NCBI GenBank assembly: GCA_048263775.1
Contig: JBLXDU010000005.1
Location: 248,001-312,000 of the forward strand
Reading direction: 5' to 3'
DNA length: 64,000 nt
Source of the DNA: UBA1479 sp048263775
Lineage (GTDB): Bacteria > Pseudomonadota > Alphaproteobacteria > Rhodospirillales > Casp-alpha2
In this document: one piece after another, positions 45,134-54,300 of the stretch
Position numbering within the stretch: position 1 is the stretch's first letter
Layout of the letters: every line of letters starts with the position of its first letter
The notes under the pieces: generated by a model
Databases searched by the model: none
Seen by the model: only the letters and a program-made list of their open reading frames with translations
Told to the model about the DNA's origin: nothing
Position numbers and translations under genes: made by a program

Positions 45134-46341
45134 GGCCGCACCTTTCCGTCGCCGTCGATGGCTTCCATAATGTGCTTCACCGCCCAGCGGGAAATCTTGT
45201 GCCGGGCATGGGTTTCGTCAAACAGCACCTGATGGCTGCCGCCCAGGTTCCGGGCGGTTTCCGCGAGCAGGCCCGCGTACAGGGTTGGACGCGGGCCATA
45301 GAAACAACAGCGGTCGAAACGGTTGAATATCTGCACCTGGCGACGGCCCGGGCGATCCGCCCCCATGACGGCGAGATCAAGCACCCCGGCAATGTCCGCC
45401 AAGCCCTCGACGATTTCCCGCGCGCTTTCCTCCTTGCCCCTAAGCAAGGCAAGCGGCAGCACCCCCGCCACGGGAAAGCTGGCGTCGATGCGCGGATCAA
45501 GGGCGGCGCTGACCAGGGTGATCCAAGCCCCCGACGAAACACCGATCATGGTTGTTCGTTTGAACGGGTGTTGCGCCAGGGCGTAATTAACAGCGATCAC
45601 CGGCGGCAGAAAAGCCGCGCCCCAGTCCGTCGCAAAGCGGGCGTCCATCAGCGGCCCGGCACAATAGCGCCGCCAGTCGTAACAGGTATTGTCGCCGTAA
45701 CCCGGCATGTTCATCGCGGCAACGGTATAGCCGTCTTTAACCCATGCTTCGATCATCCGGTGCTGATCATGATAGGTCGCGGCCAACCCTTGCTGATAAA
45801 GGATCAGGCGCCCGTTGGGGGTTTCCGGGCGGAAATAGGCAATGGAATAGGGCCGCCAATTTTTGCTCAGGTAGCCGGTCAACTCGTCAATCCCGGCAAG
45901 ATTTTGCCAATCCCTGTAGTAGGCCGCTTCACAGGCAAGCGCGCGCATGATGATCGTATCGGTCCGCGACAACAGGCGCACGACAGCCGGACCGGTCGGC
46001 GATAGGCAATCATGATGTGGGTCTGGGTTTTTCTCGACGTCACGCATCACCCACTGCGGCATCAGGCCACGGGGCAGGTCGGGCATCTTGAATATCCGCG
46101 CCACCAGATGCGCGCGTCGCTGGCGGACGACATCGGCATCGCGAACGGTCAGCCATTCCGATGCAGGCAATGCGGCCATGTCCGTCGGGATGTGCTCAAA
46201 CCGGGCATCGGCCCCCGGGGCTAGGCGCTTGATCGTAACCCGCGTGGGATCCCAATAATACAGCAACGCCAAAACGGCGCCGACCCCGAGGACCAAACCC
46301 AAGCCATCGAATAGTCGAGACAGTTGGGCCTGCCGCTTCAT
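45130..46341 (-). CDS. Membrane-anchored alpha/beta hydrolase-like protein
   Basis: A 403-residue protein with a single N-terminal hydrophobic helix (about residues 10-27), so the bulk is probably periplasmic. A hydrolase core contains GRLILYQQGLAATYHDQH and the nucleophile elbow GVSSGAW near residue 270. A candidate histidine lies in DETHARHKI near the C-terminus. I cannot name the family. It starts 21 bp after the AsmA-like gene and is followed, with overlap, by the 64-residue membrane protein, so the three look like one operon. Confidence 0.65.
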   Translation of the reverse strand: MKRQAQLSRLFDGLGLVLGVGAVLALLYYWDPTRVTIKRLAPGADARFEHIPTDMAALPASEWLTVRDADVVRQRRAHLVARIFKMPDLPRGLMPQWVMRDVEKNPDPHHDCLSPTGPAVVRLLSRTDTIIMRALACEAAYYRDWQNLAGIDELTGYLSKNWRPYSIAYFRPETPNGRLILYQQGLAATYHDQHRMIEAWVKDGYTVAAMNMPGYGDNTCYDWRRYCAGPLMDARFATDWGAAFLPPVIAVNYALAQHPFKRTTMIGVSSGAWITLVSAALDPRIDASFPVAGVLPLALLRGKEESAREIVEGLADIAGVLDLAVMGADRPGRRQVQIFNRFDRCCFYGPRPTLYAGLLAETARNLGGSHQVLFDETHARHKISRWAVKHIMEAIDGDGKVRP

Positions 46342-46362
46342 GTCGATCTCCCGAAGATCGTA

Positions 46363-49300
46363 CTAAAACTTTCCGAGGATGCCGCGCAGCAAATCCTGCG
46401 GCGTCACCTTCTTCTTTTCCTCGGTCTGCGGCGCTTGTTGTTGTTCCGGCTGAGCCGGCGGAGGCGCTTCCTGCTGCTGCGGCTGACCACCGCCCAGAAT
46501 CCCCTGAAGCACGTCGCCCACGCCCTTCTTCTTCAACAGCTTATCGAGGCCCGGAACTGGAATTCCGCCGGTCCCAAGGGACGCCGTATCAACCTTGATG
46601 CGCGGTGCGTCCAGTTTCCCTGTGATCGAGAACGGCACGTTCACGCCTTTGCGCGTGGTGATGGACAGCACCGCCGACAGCAGGTTGGGGGCTGGTTGAA
46701 TGGCGCCGGAAAGATCGACCGTCCAGGCTGCCAGATCGACGGTGCCCGCCCCGCTGGCCACGCCCACGTTGGTCACGGCCTTTAATTGGTTCGACGTCGC
46801 GACGCCGCCAGCGATCGTGAACGCGGCATCCACGTCAGCCAGGCCCTTGCCCTGTTTCGGGCCGCCAAGCGCGCCGCCCAACTGGTTGAGCGCCAACACC
46901 ACGCCACCCAGGCCGAACCCGGCGTCCGCCGATCCGCTGAGCGCTTCCGCGTCCAGGTCGCGGCCGGAAAAGTTCAGATTGCCGCCGAGGGAGGAAATAA
47001 TCTCCGCCTCCGACCGGCCACGGGCCGTGACATCAAAGTCAGCGTTGATCTTGCCTGCCGCAACGCTGCCAAGGGCTTGTCTCGCCTTGCTTAGGTCCGC
47101 GCCGGCGACCTGGCCGGCGGCGCTCAACTGCCCGGCGGACGTGGCCGTCGCCTTGGCCGCCAGCGTGCCGCCAAACAAACGACCGTTCAGATGTTCAACC
47201 GTCAACATGCCGCCTTCGACGGCGGCGCCTAGATCAGCGTTTTCCAGGACGGCACCCTCGAAGGTCACCTTGGGCGACGTTGCTGTCACGGCGGCGTCGA
47301 ACGTGTTCAAGATCGCCAAGTCGATAGGTGCCTTGGACCAGCGGGAGCTGACCGTTGCCACCGATGCCATCAGAGGGTTGCCGCCTGGTCCGGCCCAGGC
47401 GGCAGGTGCCCGGGTGATCCCCCAACCCCGGTCGAGCAGACCCGCCGCCCGCTTGGCCGGCAGGAATGGCGTGATATCGACGGGACCGAGTGCCAGATTG
47501 GCCAGCGCCTTCGGCTTGGCCCCCTCAAGGACGAGAGAAAGACTGCCCGCCGTCGTCACCGACCCGACCTTGCCGGCAATATTGTCGACGCGGATGGATT
47601 TTGGATTGCCCGTGACCTGGGCCGTCAGATCGAACCCGCCGACCTTGCCCTGCGGACGGTAATCCGCGCCGAAGCGACGCAGCAGGCCGGCCAGGTCGCC
47701 GTGCTGGGCGGACAGGCCCAGGCGCAGGTCCTGCCCTGCAAGGGCCAGGACCGGCAGGGTCCCCCGCAGCCCGACAGTCCCGCCCATGGCGCCCAGATTG
47801 GCGGTCACCGATGGCGACAATAGGCTGCCCGATAAGGCCGCGTTGATGGACACCGCCCCCAGGGCTTCCGGCGATACCGGCAGATCCAAGGCCAGGGCCT
47901 TGGCCAAGGGGCCCGCATCCTTAGTACTGGCGGTGATCTTCAAATCTTTCGCCGTGGGAATGCCGTCGAGCCCGGCAAGCCCGCCGGTCACGCCGGCGCT
48001 CAGGCCTGCGAAATTTCCGACCTTCATGGTCCGCAGGGTCAGGTCGCCGCGGGTCAGGGTCGCATCCAGCACGATGTTGCGCGCCGTCAAACCGCGCACC
48101 ACCGCCGCGCCGACGGCAAGCTTCACATTGGCATCAAAGGTCGTCAGCGGTTTCAAGGGGGCAAACAGATCTACGGCCGGCACGGCGACACCGGATACCC
48201 CGGATGCTTCAGAACTGCTCCCGCCCACCCCTGCGCCGGCGGGTGCCTTTCCCTTCTCGCCCTTGGGCGCGGCCGACGGCTGCGGCGGTGGCATCAAGGC
48301 GTCCAGGTCCACCCTGTCGAGTTCAAGGTTGGCACCAAACGACGGCCGCGCCTGCAGGGCGAGCGTCACCGCCCCCGTCATCTTCATCCCGCCAGCCATG
48401 GCCGCGATGCCCGTCAATTGCAGATAATCACCATCAACGATTAGCGGCGTCTTGAAGTTGAAATCCTTGAGCACGGCAGCAGGCACCGCGACGCCCGGCA
48501 TGGCCCAGGCCAACACGGGGCCCAGATCCTGGGCGCGGGTTTCGATCTGGCCTTCGAACCGGGGCTTGCCGTCGCGGGCGCTGAGAAACCCGAACAATCC
48601 CACATCGGCATCGCCGGGAAGCTGCGCCGTCGCCTGGTTAAGGGTCAATTCGCCATTGGCCAGATCGGCGCTCAAGCTCACCCCTTCCAACGGCTTTCCC
48701 CGAAGTACCAGGGCGTCAATCTGAACCGATAGATTTGCCTGAATGTCCTTCGGCAAGACGAAGGCCGTTGCCGCCGCCGGTTTGGCCGACTTCACCACTT
48801 TCGTCGGTTTCGCCGTCACCGTCGCCGTTTTTTTAAGATCACCCGGCTTGGTGACCTCGTCGGTCTTGACCGGTGGCGGGGGCGGCGCAAGCAAGACGTC
48901 GAGATCGACCCAGCCAGATTTGACGGACAGAGCAGCCTCGGTCTTGTCACCGGTCGCGATATCCGCGGACACATGGAACTCCATGGTGTCGAGTTTTATT
49001 TCCAGGTTCTCGACACGGCCGCCATCGGCACTGGCCTCCAGATTTCCCATCACGGTGAACGGCTTGGCCAGGTTCACGGGCAGGTCGGTCGGTCCGCCGG
49101 TCGCCGCAAGGGCCTCGGCCACGTTCGATCCGCTGCCCGTGATCTTGGCGCGCAATCGCGGCTTTTCGGGCACGTTCACGACGCCGCCGTCGATCCTGAT
49201 TACCGTGTCGCTGCCCAGTTTCAGGCTGAACACCAAGGGAATCGTGCGGCCCTGGACGATCTCGGCGACATTCAGGGAATAGGCCAAGCGATGCCCTTCC

Positions 49301-49932
49301 AAGGTCAGCGCGCCCTCGCTTTCCACCGGCCCGTTCAGACTGGCCGCGGCAATGCGGGCGTCAATGCCGGTGATGACCTCTTCCCGGCCGCGCTGAAGAT
49401 CACGGTAAACGATGGTCCCGCCCTCGACCGTGAAATTATCCACGGCAATGCCGGAACCAGCCGTTCCGGTGCCGACACTGGCGCCAGAGGTCTGCTTATC
49501 GGCTGCGGGCGCTTGGGCAACGTTATTGTCCTTCGCAGGAACGGGCTTGCTGAAATCCCAGTTCACGCGGCCATCGGCAAGACGCTCCAGCAGGACCGTC
49601 GGGCGGACCAGCTTGACCGTCTCTATCCGCACCCTGCCGCCCAACAGCGCCAGCGCCGAGACCCGGACCTCCAGGGATTCGAAGGACGCCATATGGATAT
49701 CCGCGGCATCCCTGATATTAGCGAGATGAACGTCGGCGACATGCAGGCGCGGGGTCGGCAGGACCTGGACAGACACGGGACCGCCAATGACGACTTTACG
49801 TCCGGTCACTTTTTCGACCTGATCGGCGATGTCGTCCGTATAGCTGTTCCAATCGACCAAGCTTGGGCCGATCAGCAGCACGCCGATAACGAGCGCGAAA
49901 ATGACCGAAAAACCGATAGCGATTTTCTTCAA
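46363..49932 (-). CDS. AsmA family outer-membrane assembly/lipid-transport-like protein
   Basis: A 1189-residue protein: an N-terminal membrane helix (about residues 4-24) followed by AsmA-like beta-rich repeats with GPSLVDWNSYTDDIADQVEKVTGR and FESLEVRVSALALLGGRV. An Ala/Pro/Lys-rich linker near 370-400 and a C-terminal AsmA_2 region (DFDVTARGRSEAEII) follow, then a Gln/Pro-rich tail. AsmA proteins are thought to bridge the periplasm and move phospholipids to the outer membrane. The length is at the large end of the family. Confidence 0.88.
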   Translation of the reverse strand: MKKIAIGFSVIFALVIGVLLIGPSLVDWNSYTDDIADQVEKVTGRKVVIGGPVSVQVLPTPRLHVADVHLANIRDAADIHMASFESLEVRVSALALLGGRVRIETVKLVRPTVLLERLADGRVNWDFSKPVPAKDNNVAQAPAADKQTSGASVGTGTAGSGIAVDNFTVEGGTIVYRDLQRGREEVITGIDARIAAASLNGPVESEGALTLEGHRLAYSLNVAEIVQGRTIPLVFSLKLGSDTVIRIDGGVVNVPEKPRLRAKITGSGSNVAEALAATGGPTDLPVNLAKPFTVMGNLEASADGGRVENLEIKLDTMEFHVSADIATGDKTEAALSVKSGWVDLDVLLAPPPPPVKTDEVTKPGDLKKTATVTAKPTKVVKSAKPAAATAFVLPKDIQANLSVQIDALVLRGKPLEGVSLSADLANGELTLNQATAQLPGDADVGLFGFLSARDGKPRFEGQIETRAQDLGPVLAWAMPGVAVPAAVLKDFNFKTPLIVDGDYLQLTGIAAMAGGMKMTGAVTLALQARPSFGANLELDRVDLDALMPPPQPSAAPKGEKGKAPAGAGVGGSSSEASGVSGVAVPAVDLFAPLKPLTTFDANVKLAVGAAVVRGLTARNIVLDATLTRGDLTLRTMKVGNFAGLSAGVTGGLAGLDGIPTAKDLKITASTKDAGPLAKALALDLPVSPEALGAVSINAALSGSLLSPSVTANLGAMGGTVGLRGTLPVLALAGQDLRLGLSAQHGDLAGLLRRFGADYRPQGKVGGFDLTAQVTGNPKSIRVDNIAGKVGSVTTAGSLSLVLEGAKPKALANLALGPVDITPFLPAKRAAGLLDRGWGITRAPAAWAGPGGNPLMASVATVSSRWSKAPIDLAILNTFDAAVTATSPKVTFEGAVLENADLGAAVEGGMLTVEHLNGRLFGGTLAAKATATSAGQLSAAGQVAGADLSKARQALGSVAAGKINADFDVTARGRSEAEIISSLGGNLNFSGRDLDAEALSGSADAGFGLGGVVLALNQLGGALGGPKQGKGLADVDAAFTIAGGVATSNQLKAVTNVGVASGAGTVDLAAWTVDLSGAIQPAPNLLSAVLSITTRKGVNVPFSITGKLDAPRIKVDTASLGTGGIPVPGLDKLLKKKGVGDVLQGILGGGQPQQQEAPPPAQPEQQQAPQTEEKKKVTPQDLLRGILGKF

Positions 49933-50037
49933 CGGGCGGATCCCATGTATTCGATGGTGACGGACGCCCCACCAAACGGGGCCGTTCGGTGCAGAGTGTA
50001 GGGCGAACGGCCCATCATTGCCATAGGTGGGGGAACC

Positions 50038-52761
50038 CTATTTCCGTGGAAAACTGCCGGTTCGCCGTTTTCCGTCACCACCGACGCCGGGCGCCGGGTA
50101 GACCATTCTCTGGACGACCTTGAACAGCTCCATCATCAGGATCACCGAGGCCGCGATAACCGCGACAAGCAGCCAGGTTTCGATGTCCACGGGCTCGACC
50201 CGCAGCACCGAATTGAACCCGGGCAGATGCATGGCCAGGATGTGAGCACCCTGGCTGATGATGACCGCGCCGACCAACAACCAGTTGGCCGACAGCGGCA
50301 CGCGGAAGATGGAGCGCGTCTCCGAACGGCAGTTGAAGACATGGGCGTTCTCGAACAAAACCAGCAACAGCAGAAGCGCGTTGCGCGCCTGATGCTCTGC
50401 CCAGCCTTGATCCAACATCCAAGCAAAGAACAGGTAGCCGACCGCCCCCATGAACAGGCCCGAGACAACCGTTTCCGAGATCATCACCCGGTCGAAGACC
50501 GGCTGGTTCGGCGGACGTGGCGCGCGGTCGAGCAGGCCCGGCTCCGCCCCCTCGAAGGCCAGGGCCGTGTGCTGCAAGCCCTGGGTCACCAAGTTGAGCC
50601 ACAGAAGCTGCACGGCATAAAGCGGCAGCGGCAACCCGCCCAGGAAGGTAAAGAAAAACAGCGCGACCTCGGCCGCCCCGGTCGAGACCAGGAGATACAC
50701 CACCTTGCGCACGTTGTCGTAAGCAATGCGGCCCTGTTCCACCCCGTTGACGATGGAGGCGAAATTGTCATCGGTCAGGATCAGGTCCGCCGTATCGCGC
50801 GCCACATCCGTGCCGCCAGCCCCCATGGCGACGCCGATGTCGGCGGCGTTGAGGGCCGGCGCATCGTTCACGCCGTCGCCGGTCACCGCAACGAAATGGC
50901 CCTGAGCCCGCAGTGATTTGACGATCTCCAGTTTCTGCAAGGGATCGACCCGTGCGAACACGGGGGCTTCGGCGACGGCGCGGGCGAAGGCCGCCGGATC
51001 GTCGGCCAATGTCTTCAGCTCCAGGCCGGTCACCGCCGTCTCACCGGCTGCCGCAATGCCGACGTCGCGGGCAATCGCGAGTGCGGTCGCCGGATGATCG
51101 CCGGTGACCATGCGCACGTCGATGCCCGACCGGCGGCAGCGTTCCACCGCATCCCGGGATTCCGGACGTAGGGGATCGATCAGGCCGACGAAGCCAAGGA
51201 ATTCCAGGTCCGTCGTCCCGGCCAGGTCTTCGACCGGGGCTGACGCGGGGCCCGCGGCCACGGCCAGAACGCGAAAGCCCTCAGCCGCCAATGCTTCGGC
51301 CTGGTGCGTCAGTTCGTCCCGGTCTGCATCACGGCAGAACGGTAGGATGACCTCGAACGCGCCCTTGGCATAAACCCACAGCCCGTCTTTCGTCCGGTGG
51401 AAGGACGCGCCATAGCGCCGTGCCGGTTCGTAAGCAATGACGGCTTCCTGCGGCAGATCGGCAAGCAGGCCAGGGCGGCTCAGCCCGGCCTTGGCCGCCA
51501 AAGCCAGAAAGGCCACGTCCACGGTATCCCCCAGATGATGCCAATGACCATCCCGGCGGGCCAGTTCGGCCTCGTTGCACAGCGCCGCCGCCTCGGCCAA
51601 GCGACGCAGGCCGTGCCAGTCGGCATCGCTCATGGCGCCGTTGGCGGCGGTCACGGCCCCTTCGTCATTATAACCCTCGCCGGTTACCTGGAACTCACCA
51701 AGTCCCGGCACCGCCACACGTTTCACGGTCAAGGCGTTGCAGGTCAAAGTGCCTGTCTTGTCGCTGGCGATCAGGGTGCAGGCCCCCAGGCCCTCGACCG
51801 CCGGCAGGGACCGCACGATCACGTTCTTCCCGGCCATGCGGTGACAGCCGACGGACAGCGCCACAGTGATCGCCACGGGCAGGCCTTCGGGCAGGGCGGC
51901 GACGGCAAGCGCCACGGCGACCAGGAAAATTTCGACCACCGGCGCCCCCTTGAGCACCATCGCCACGGCCAAAAGCGCGATCGCCACGACCACGACGATC
52001 CCCAGCATGCGGGTGAACCGTTCCAGGCGCACGACCAGGGGCGGCGGCGCGGCATCACGGCCCGCCAGTTGTTCCGCAATCTGGCCCAACGCCGTGCGTG
52101 TACCGGTTTCGGTGACGATGCCAAGCGCCCGGCCGCTGACCACCACCGTGGCCGCATGAAGCATGGTGATGCGGTCGCCGGTCATGGCCGGTTCCGCCAC
52201 GGTCGCCGCCGCGTCCTTGACCACGGCCTGGGACTCGCCGGTCAGCAGAGATTCATCGACCAGCAAGGCGTCGGCTTGAACCAAACGCAAGTCGGCCGGG
52301 ACGTGGCTGCCGGATTCCAGACGGATCACGTCGCCCGGCACCAGATCGCGGCCGTCCACGGTATGGACTGCGCCGCCGCGCAGGACCGTGGCCCGGTCAC
52401 GGATCAGGCTGTCGAGGGCAAGCGCACTCTTCTGCGCGCGATACTCCTGATAGGTGCCGATCAGGGCGTTGACCTGCAGCACGGCGAAGATGAACAGCGC
52501 GTCCGAGGCCTCGCCGATGGCGACGGAGACCACCGCCGCGGCGGCCAGAAGATAGATCAGCGGATTGGCGAATTGCCGCAGGTACAGGGTCAGCAGGCCA
52601 GGTGGACGCGGCCGGGGCAGATCGTTGGGACCGTACCGTTCGAGCCGGGCCGACGCTTCCTCAGGACTGAGGCCCGCCTCGGGATCGGTCTCCAGCGCAC
52701 GGGCGGCCTCTTCCCAGGGAAGGGCATGCCACGCCTGGCGCGGAAGAGGGTCTTGATCCAT
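50038..52761 (-). CDS. Cation-transporting P-type ATPase, Ca2+-ATPase-like (P2) group
   Basis: A 907-residue polytopic ATPase. It has an N-terminal cation ATPase domain (residues 1-70), the actuator loop with TGES, a membrane-helix-4 motif AALPEGLP, the phosphorylation motif DKTGTLT (Asp near residue 333), a nucleotide domain, and the hinge TGDGVNDAPAL. Ten membrane helices are expected. Helix 6 reads LNLVTQGLQHTALAFE; in Ca2+-ATPases the position of this Q is a metal-binding Asp (NLVTDG), so the transported ion may differ. It is monocistronic between the AsmA-like and glycerate kinase genes. Confidence 0.9.
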   Translation of the reverse strand: MDQDPLPRQAWHALPWEEAARALETDPEAGLSPEEASARLERYGPNDLPRPRPPGLLTLYLRQFANPLIYLLAAAAVVSVAIGEASDALFIFAVLQVNALIGTYQEYRAQKSALALDSLIRDRATVLRGGAVHTVDGRDLVPGDVIRLESGSHVPADLRLVQADALLVDESLLTGESQAVVKDAAATVAEPAMTGDRITMLHAATVVVSGRALGIVTETGTRTALGQIAEQLAGRDAAPPPLVVRLERFTRMLGIVVVVAIALLAVAMVLKGAPVVEIFLVAVALAVAALPEGLPVAITVALSVGCHRMAGKNVIVRSLPAVEGLGACTLIASDKTGTLTCNALTVKRVAVPGLGEFQVTGEGYNDEGAVTAANGAMSDADWHGLRRLAEAAALCNEAELARRDGHWHHLGDTVDVAFLALAAKAGLSRPGLLADLPQEAVIAYEPARRYGASFHRTKDGLWVYAKGAFEVILPFCRDADRDELTHQAEALAAEGFRVLAVAAGPASAPVEDLAGTTDLEFLGFVGLIDPLRPESRDAVERCRRSGIDVRMVTGDHPATALAIARDVGIAAAGETAVTGLELKTLADDPAAFARAVAEAPVFARVDPLQKLEIVKSLRAQGHFVAVTGDGVNDAPALNAADIGVAMGAGGTDVARDTADLILTDDNFASIVNGVEQGRIAYDNVRKVVYLLVSTGAAEVALFFFTFLGGLPLPLYAVQLLWLNLVTQGLQHTALAFEGAEPGLLDRAPRPPNQPVFDRVMISETVVSGLFMGAVGYLFFAWMLDQGWAEHQARNALLLLLVLFENAHVFNCRSETRSIFRVPLSANWLLVGAVIISQGAHILAMHLPGFNSVLRVEPVDIETWLLVAVIAASVILMMELFKVVQRMVYPAPGVGGDGKRRTGSFPRK

Positions 52762-52833
52762 GGAGCGCGTCTCGCCTGCTTTGTTATCGCCGACGCCATC
52801 CCCGGGAATTTCGAATGATGGGTGCAGCCGTCT

Positions 52834-54099
52834 CTATGGCAGCACCAATATCGCCCGGAAGTCATTGACGTTGGTCAAGGTCGGCCCGCATTCCACCAGA
52901 TCGCCGATGCCCTGGAAAAATCCGTAAGCGTCGTTGGCGTCGAGCAATGCCTGGGCATCCATGCCCGCCGCCTTGGCGCGGGCCAAGCTGTCCGGGCCGA
53001 TCACCGCCCCCGCGTTGTCTTCCGACCCGTCGACGCCGTCCGTATCACAGGCGATGGCGTGGATATGGTCGGCACCGCCGAGGGCCACCGCCATGCCCAG
53101 CAAGTATTCCGTATTGCGCCCGCCGCGCCCGCCGTCACCGCGGATGGTCACCGTGGTCTCACCGCCCGACAACAAAACACAAGGGCCTTGCGTCGAGCCC
53201 TTTCCGGCCAGGGTATCGCGGGCAAGCTGTGCGTGTTCGATGCCCAGGTCGCGGGCCTCGCCCTCCAGCGCATCGCCCAGGATCACCGGCGTCACGCCGG
53301 CGGCGCGGGCGACCTCGGCAGCGGCCTCCAGGCTGGCCTGCGGCAGGGCGATCAAATGGGTTTCCACGCGATCGAAGATGGGGTCGTCAGGCTTGGGCGT
53401 TTCCTCCGCCCCCGCGTCCAACAGGCCCTGCACCACGGCGGGCAGCTTGATGCCGTATTTGGCGACGATGGCCCGCGCGTCGTCGAAGGTCGTCGGATCG
53501 GGCACCGTCGGGCCCGAGGCGATGACCGCCGGATCATCCCCCGGCACGTCGGAAATCAGCAGATTGACGATCCGGGCCGGTGCCGCGGCGGCGGCCAACC
53601 GCCCGCCCTTGACCGCCGACAGATGTTTGCGCAGGCAGTTCATTTCATGGATGGTGGCCCCGCAGCGCAACAGTTCGCGGTTCACCGCCTGCTTGTCGGC
53701 CAGGGTCAGGCCCGGTCCAGGTGCCGACAGCAAAGCCGATCCGCCGCCGGAAATCAGGCAGACCACCAGATCGTCCTCGGTCAGCCCCTTGACCATCTCC
53801 AGCATGCGCCGAGCCGCCGCCTCGCCCGCCGCATCGGGCACGGGATGGGCGGCCTCGACCGTTTCGATGCGTTTGCAGGGCACGTCATAGCCGTAGCGGG
53901 TGACGATCAGGCCGGAAAGGTCGCCCGGCCAATGATCTTCAAAGGCGCGGGCCATCGCGGCCGAGGCCTTGCCCGCCCCGATCACCAGCGTGCGCCCGCC
54001 CTTGGGCGGCGCCGGCAGGAAATGGGGAATACGCTTTTCAGGCTGGGCCGCCGCAACGGCGGCGGCGAACATGTCGCGAAGCAAAGTTTCCGGATTCAA
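52834..54099 (-). CDS. Glycerate 2-kinase (GckA/TtuD, MOFRL family)
   Basis: About 421 residues. The N-terminal DUF4147 domain has VIGAGKASAAMARAFE and LISGGGSALLS; the C-terminal MOFRL domain has CDTDGVDGSEDNAGA. It phosphorylates D-glycerate to 2-phosphoglycerate, the exit step of the glyoxylate/tartronate semialdehyde route whose other genes lie at the right of the window. I chose the TTG at 54099 because GGGAG lies 8 bases upstream; a TTG at 54114 is possible but has no such signal. Confidence 0.9.
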   Translation of the reverse strand: MNPETLLRDMFAAAVAAAQPEKRIPHFLPAPPKGGRTLVIGAGKASAAMARAFEDHWPGDLSGLIVTRYGYDVPCKRIETVEAAHPVPDAAGEAAARRMLEMVKGLTEDDLVVCLISGGGSALLSAPGPGLTLADKQAVNRELLRCGATIHEMNCLRKHLSAVKGGRLAAAAAPARIVNLLISDVPGDDPAVIASGPTVPDPTTFDDARAIVAKYGIKLPAVVQGLLDAGAEETPKPDDPIFDRVETHLIALPQASLEAAAEVARAAGVTPVILGDALEGEARDLGIEHAQLARDTLAGKGSTQGPCVLLSGGETTVTIRGDGGRGGRNTEYLLGMAVALGGADHIHAIACDTDGVDGSEDNAGAVIGPDSLARAKAAGMDAQALLDANDAYGFFQGIGDLVECGPTLTNVNDFRAILVLP

Positions 54100-54148
54100 A
54101 ATCAGATCTCCCAAAGTTGGCTTTGGTTACGTTACCAACCTCGGTTTG

Positions 54149-54182
54149 AAAACCCTAAACGCCTACTCGGCAGGGGTTTTTT
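54149..54182. terminator. Possible bidirectional terminator
   Basis: AAAACCCT and AGGGGTTTTTT form a stem (one unpaired base) with a 15-base loop. The A-run on one side and T-run on the other allow termination on either strand. It lies upstream of the glycerate kinase gene and downstream of the histidine kinase gene, and would end the latter's transcript. Confidence 0.5.
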
Positions 54183-54300
54183 CAGATTGTGACAATACAA
54201 CCCGATCATTCTGAAAGCTGCCGAAACCAAACCATCGAGACATGCATGATCCATATTGAAGGAAAACTGGTGAGGGGGCGGTTAAAGTCGGTCTGCCTGG

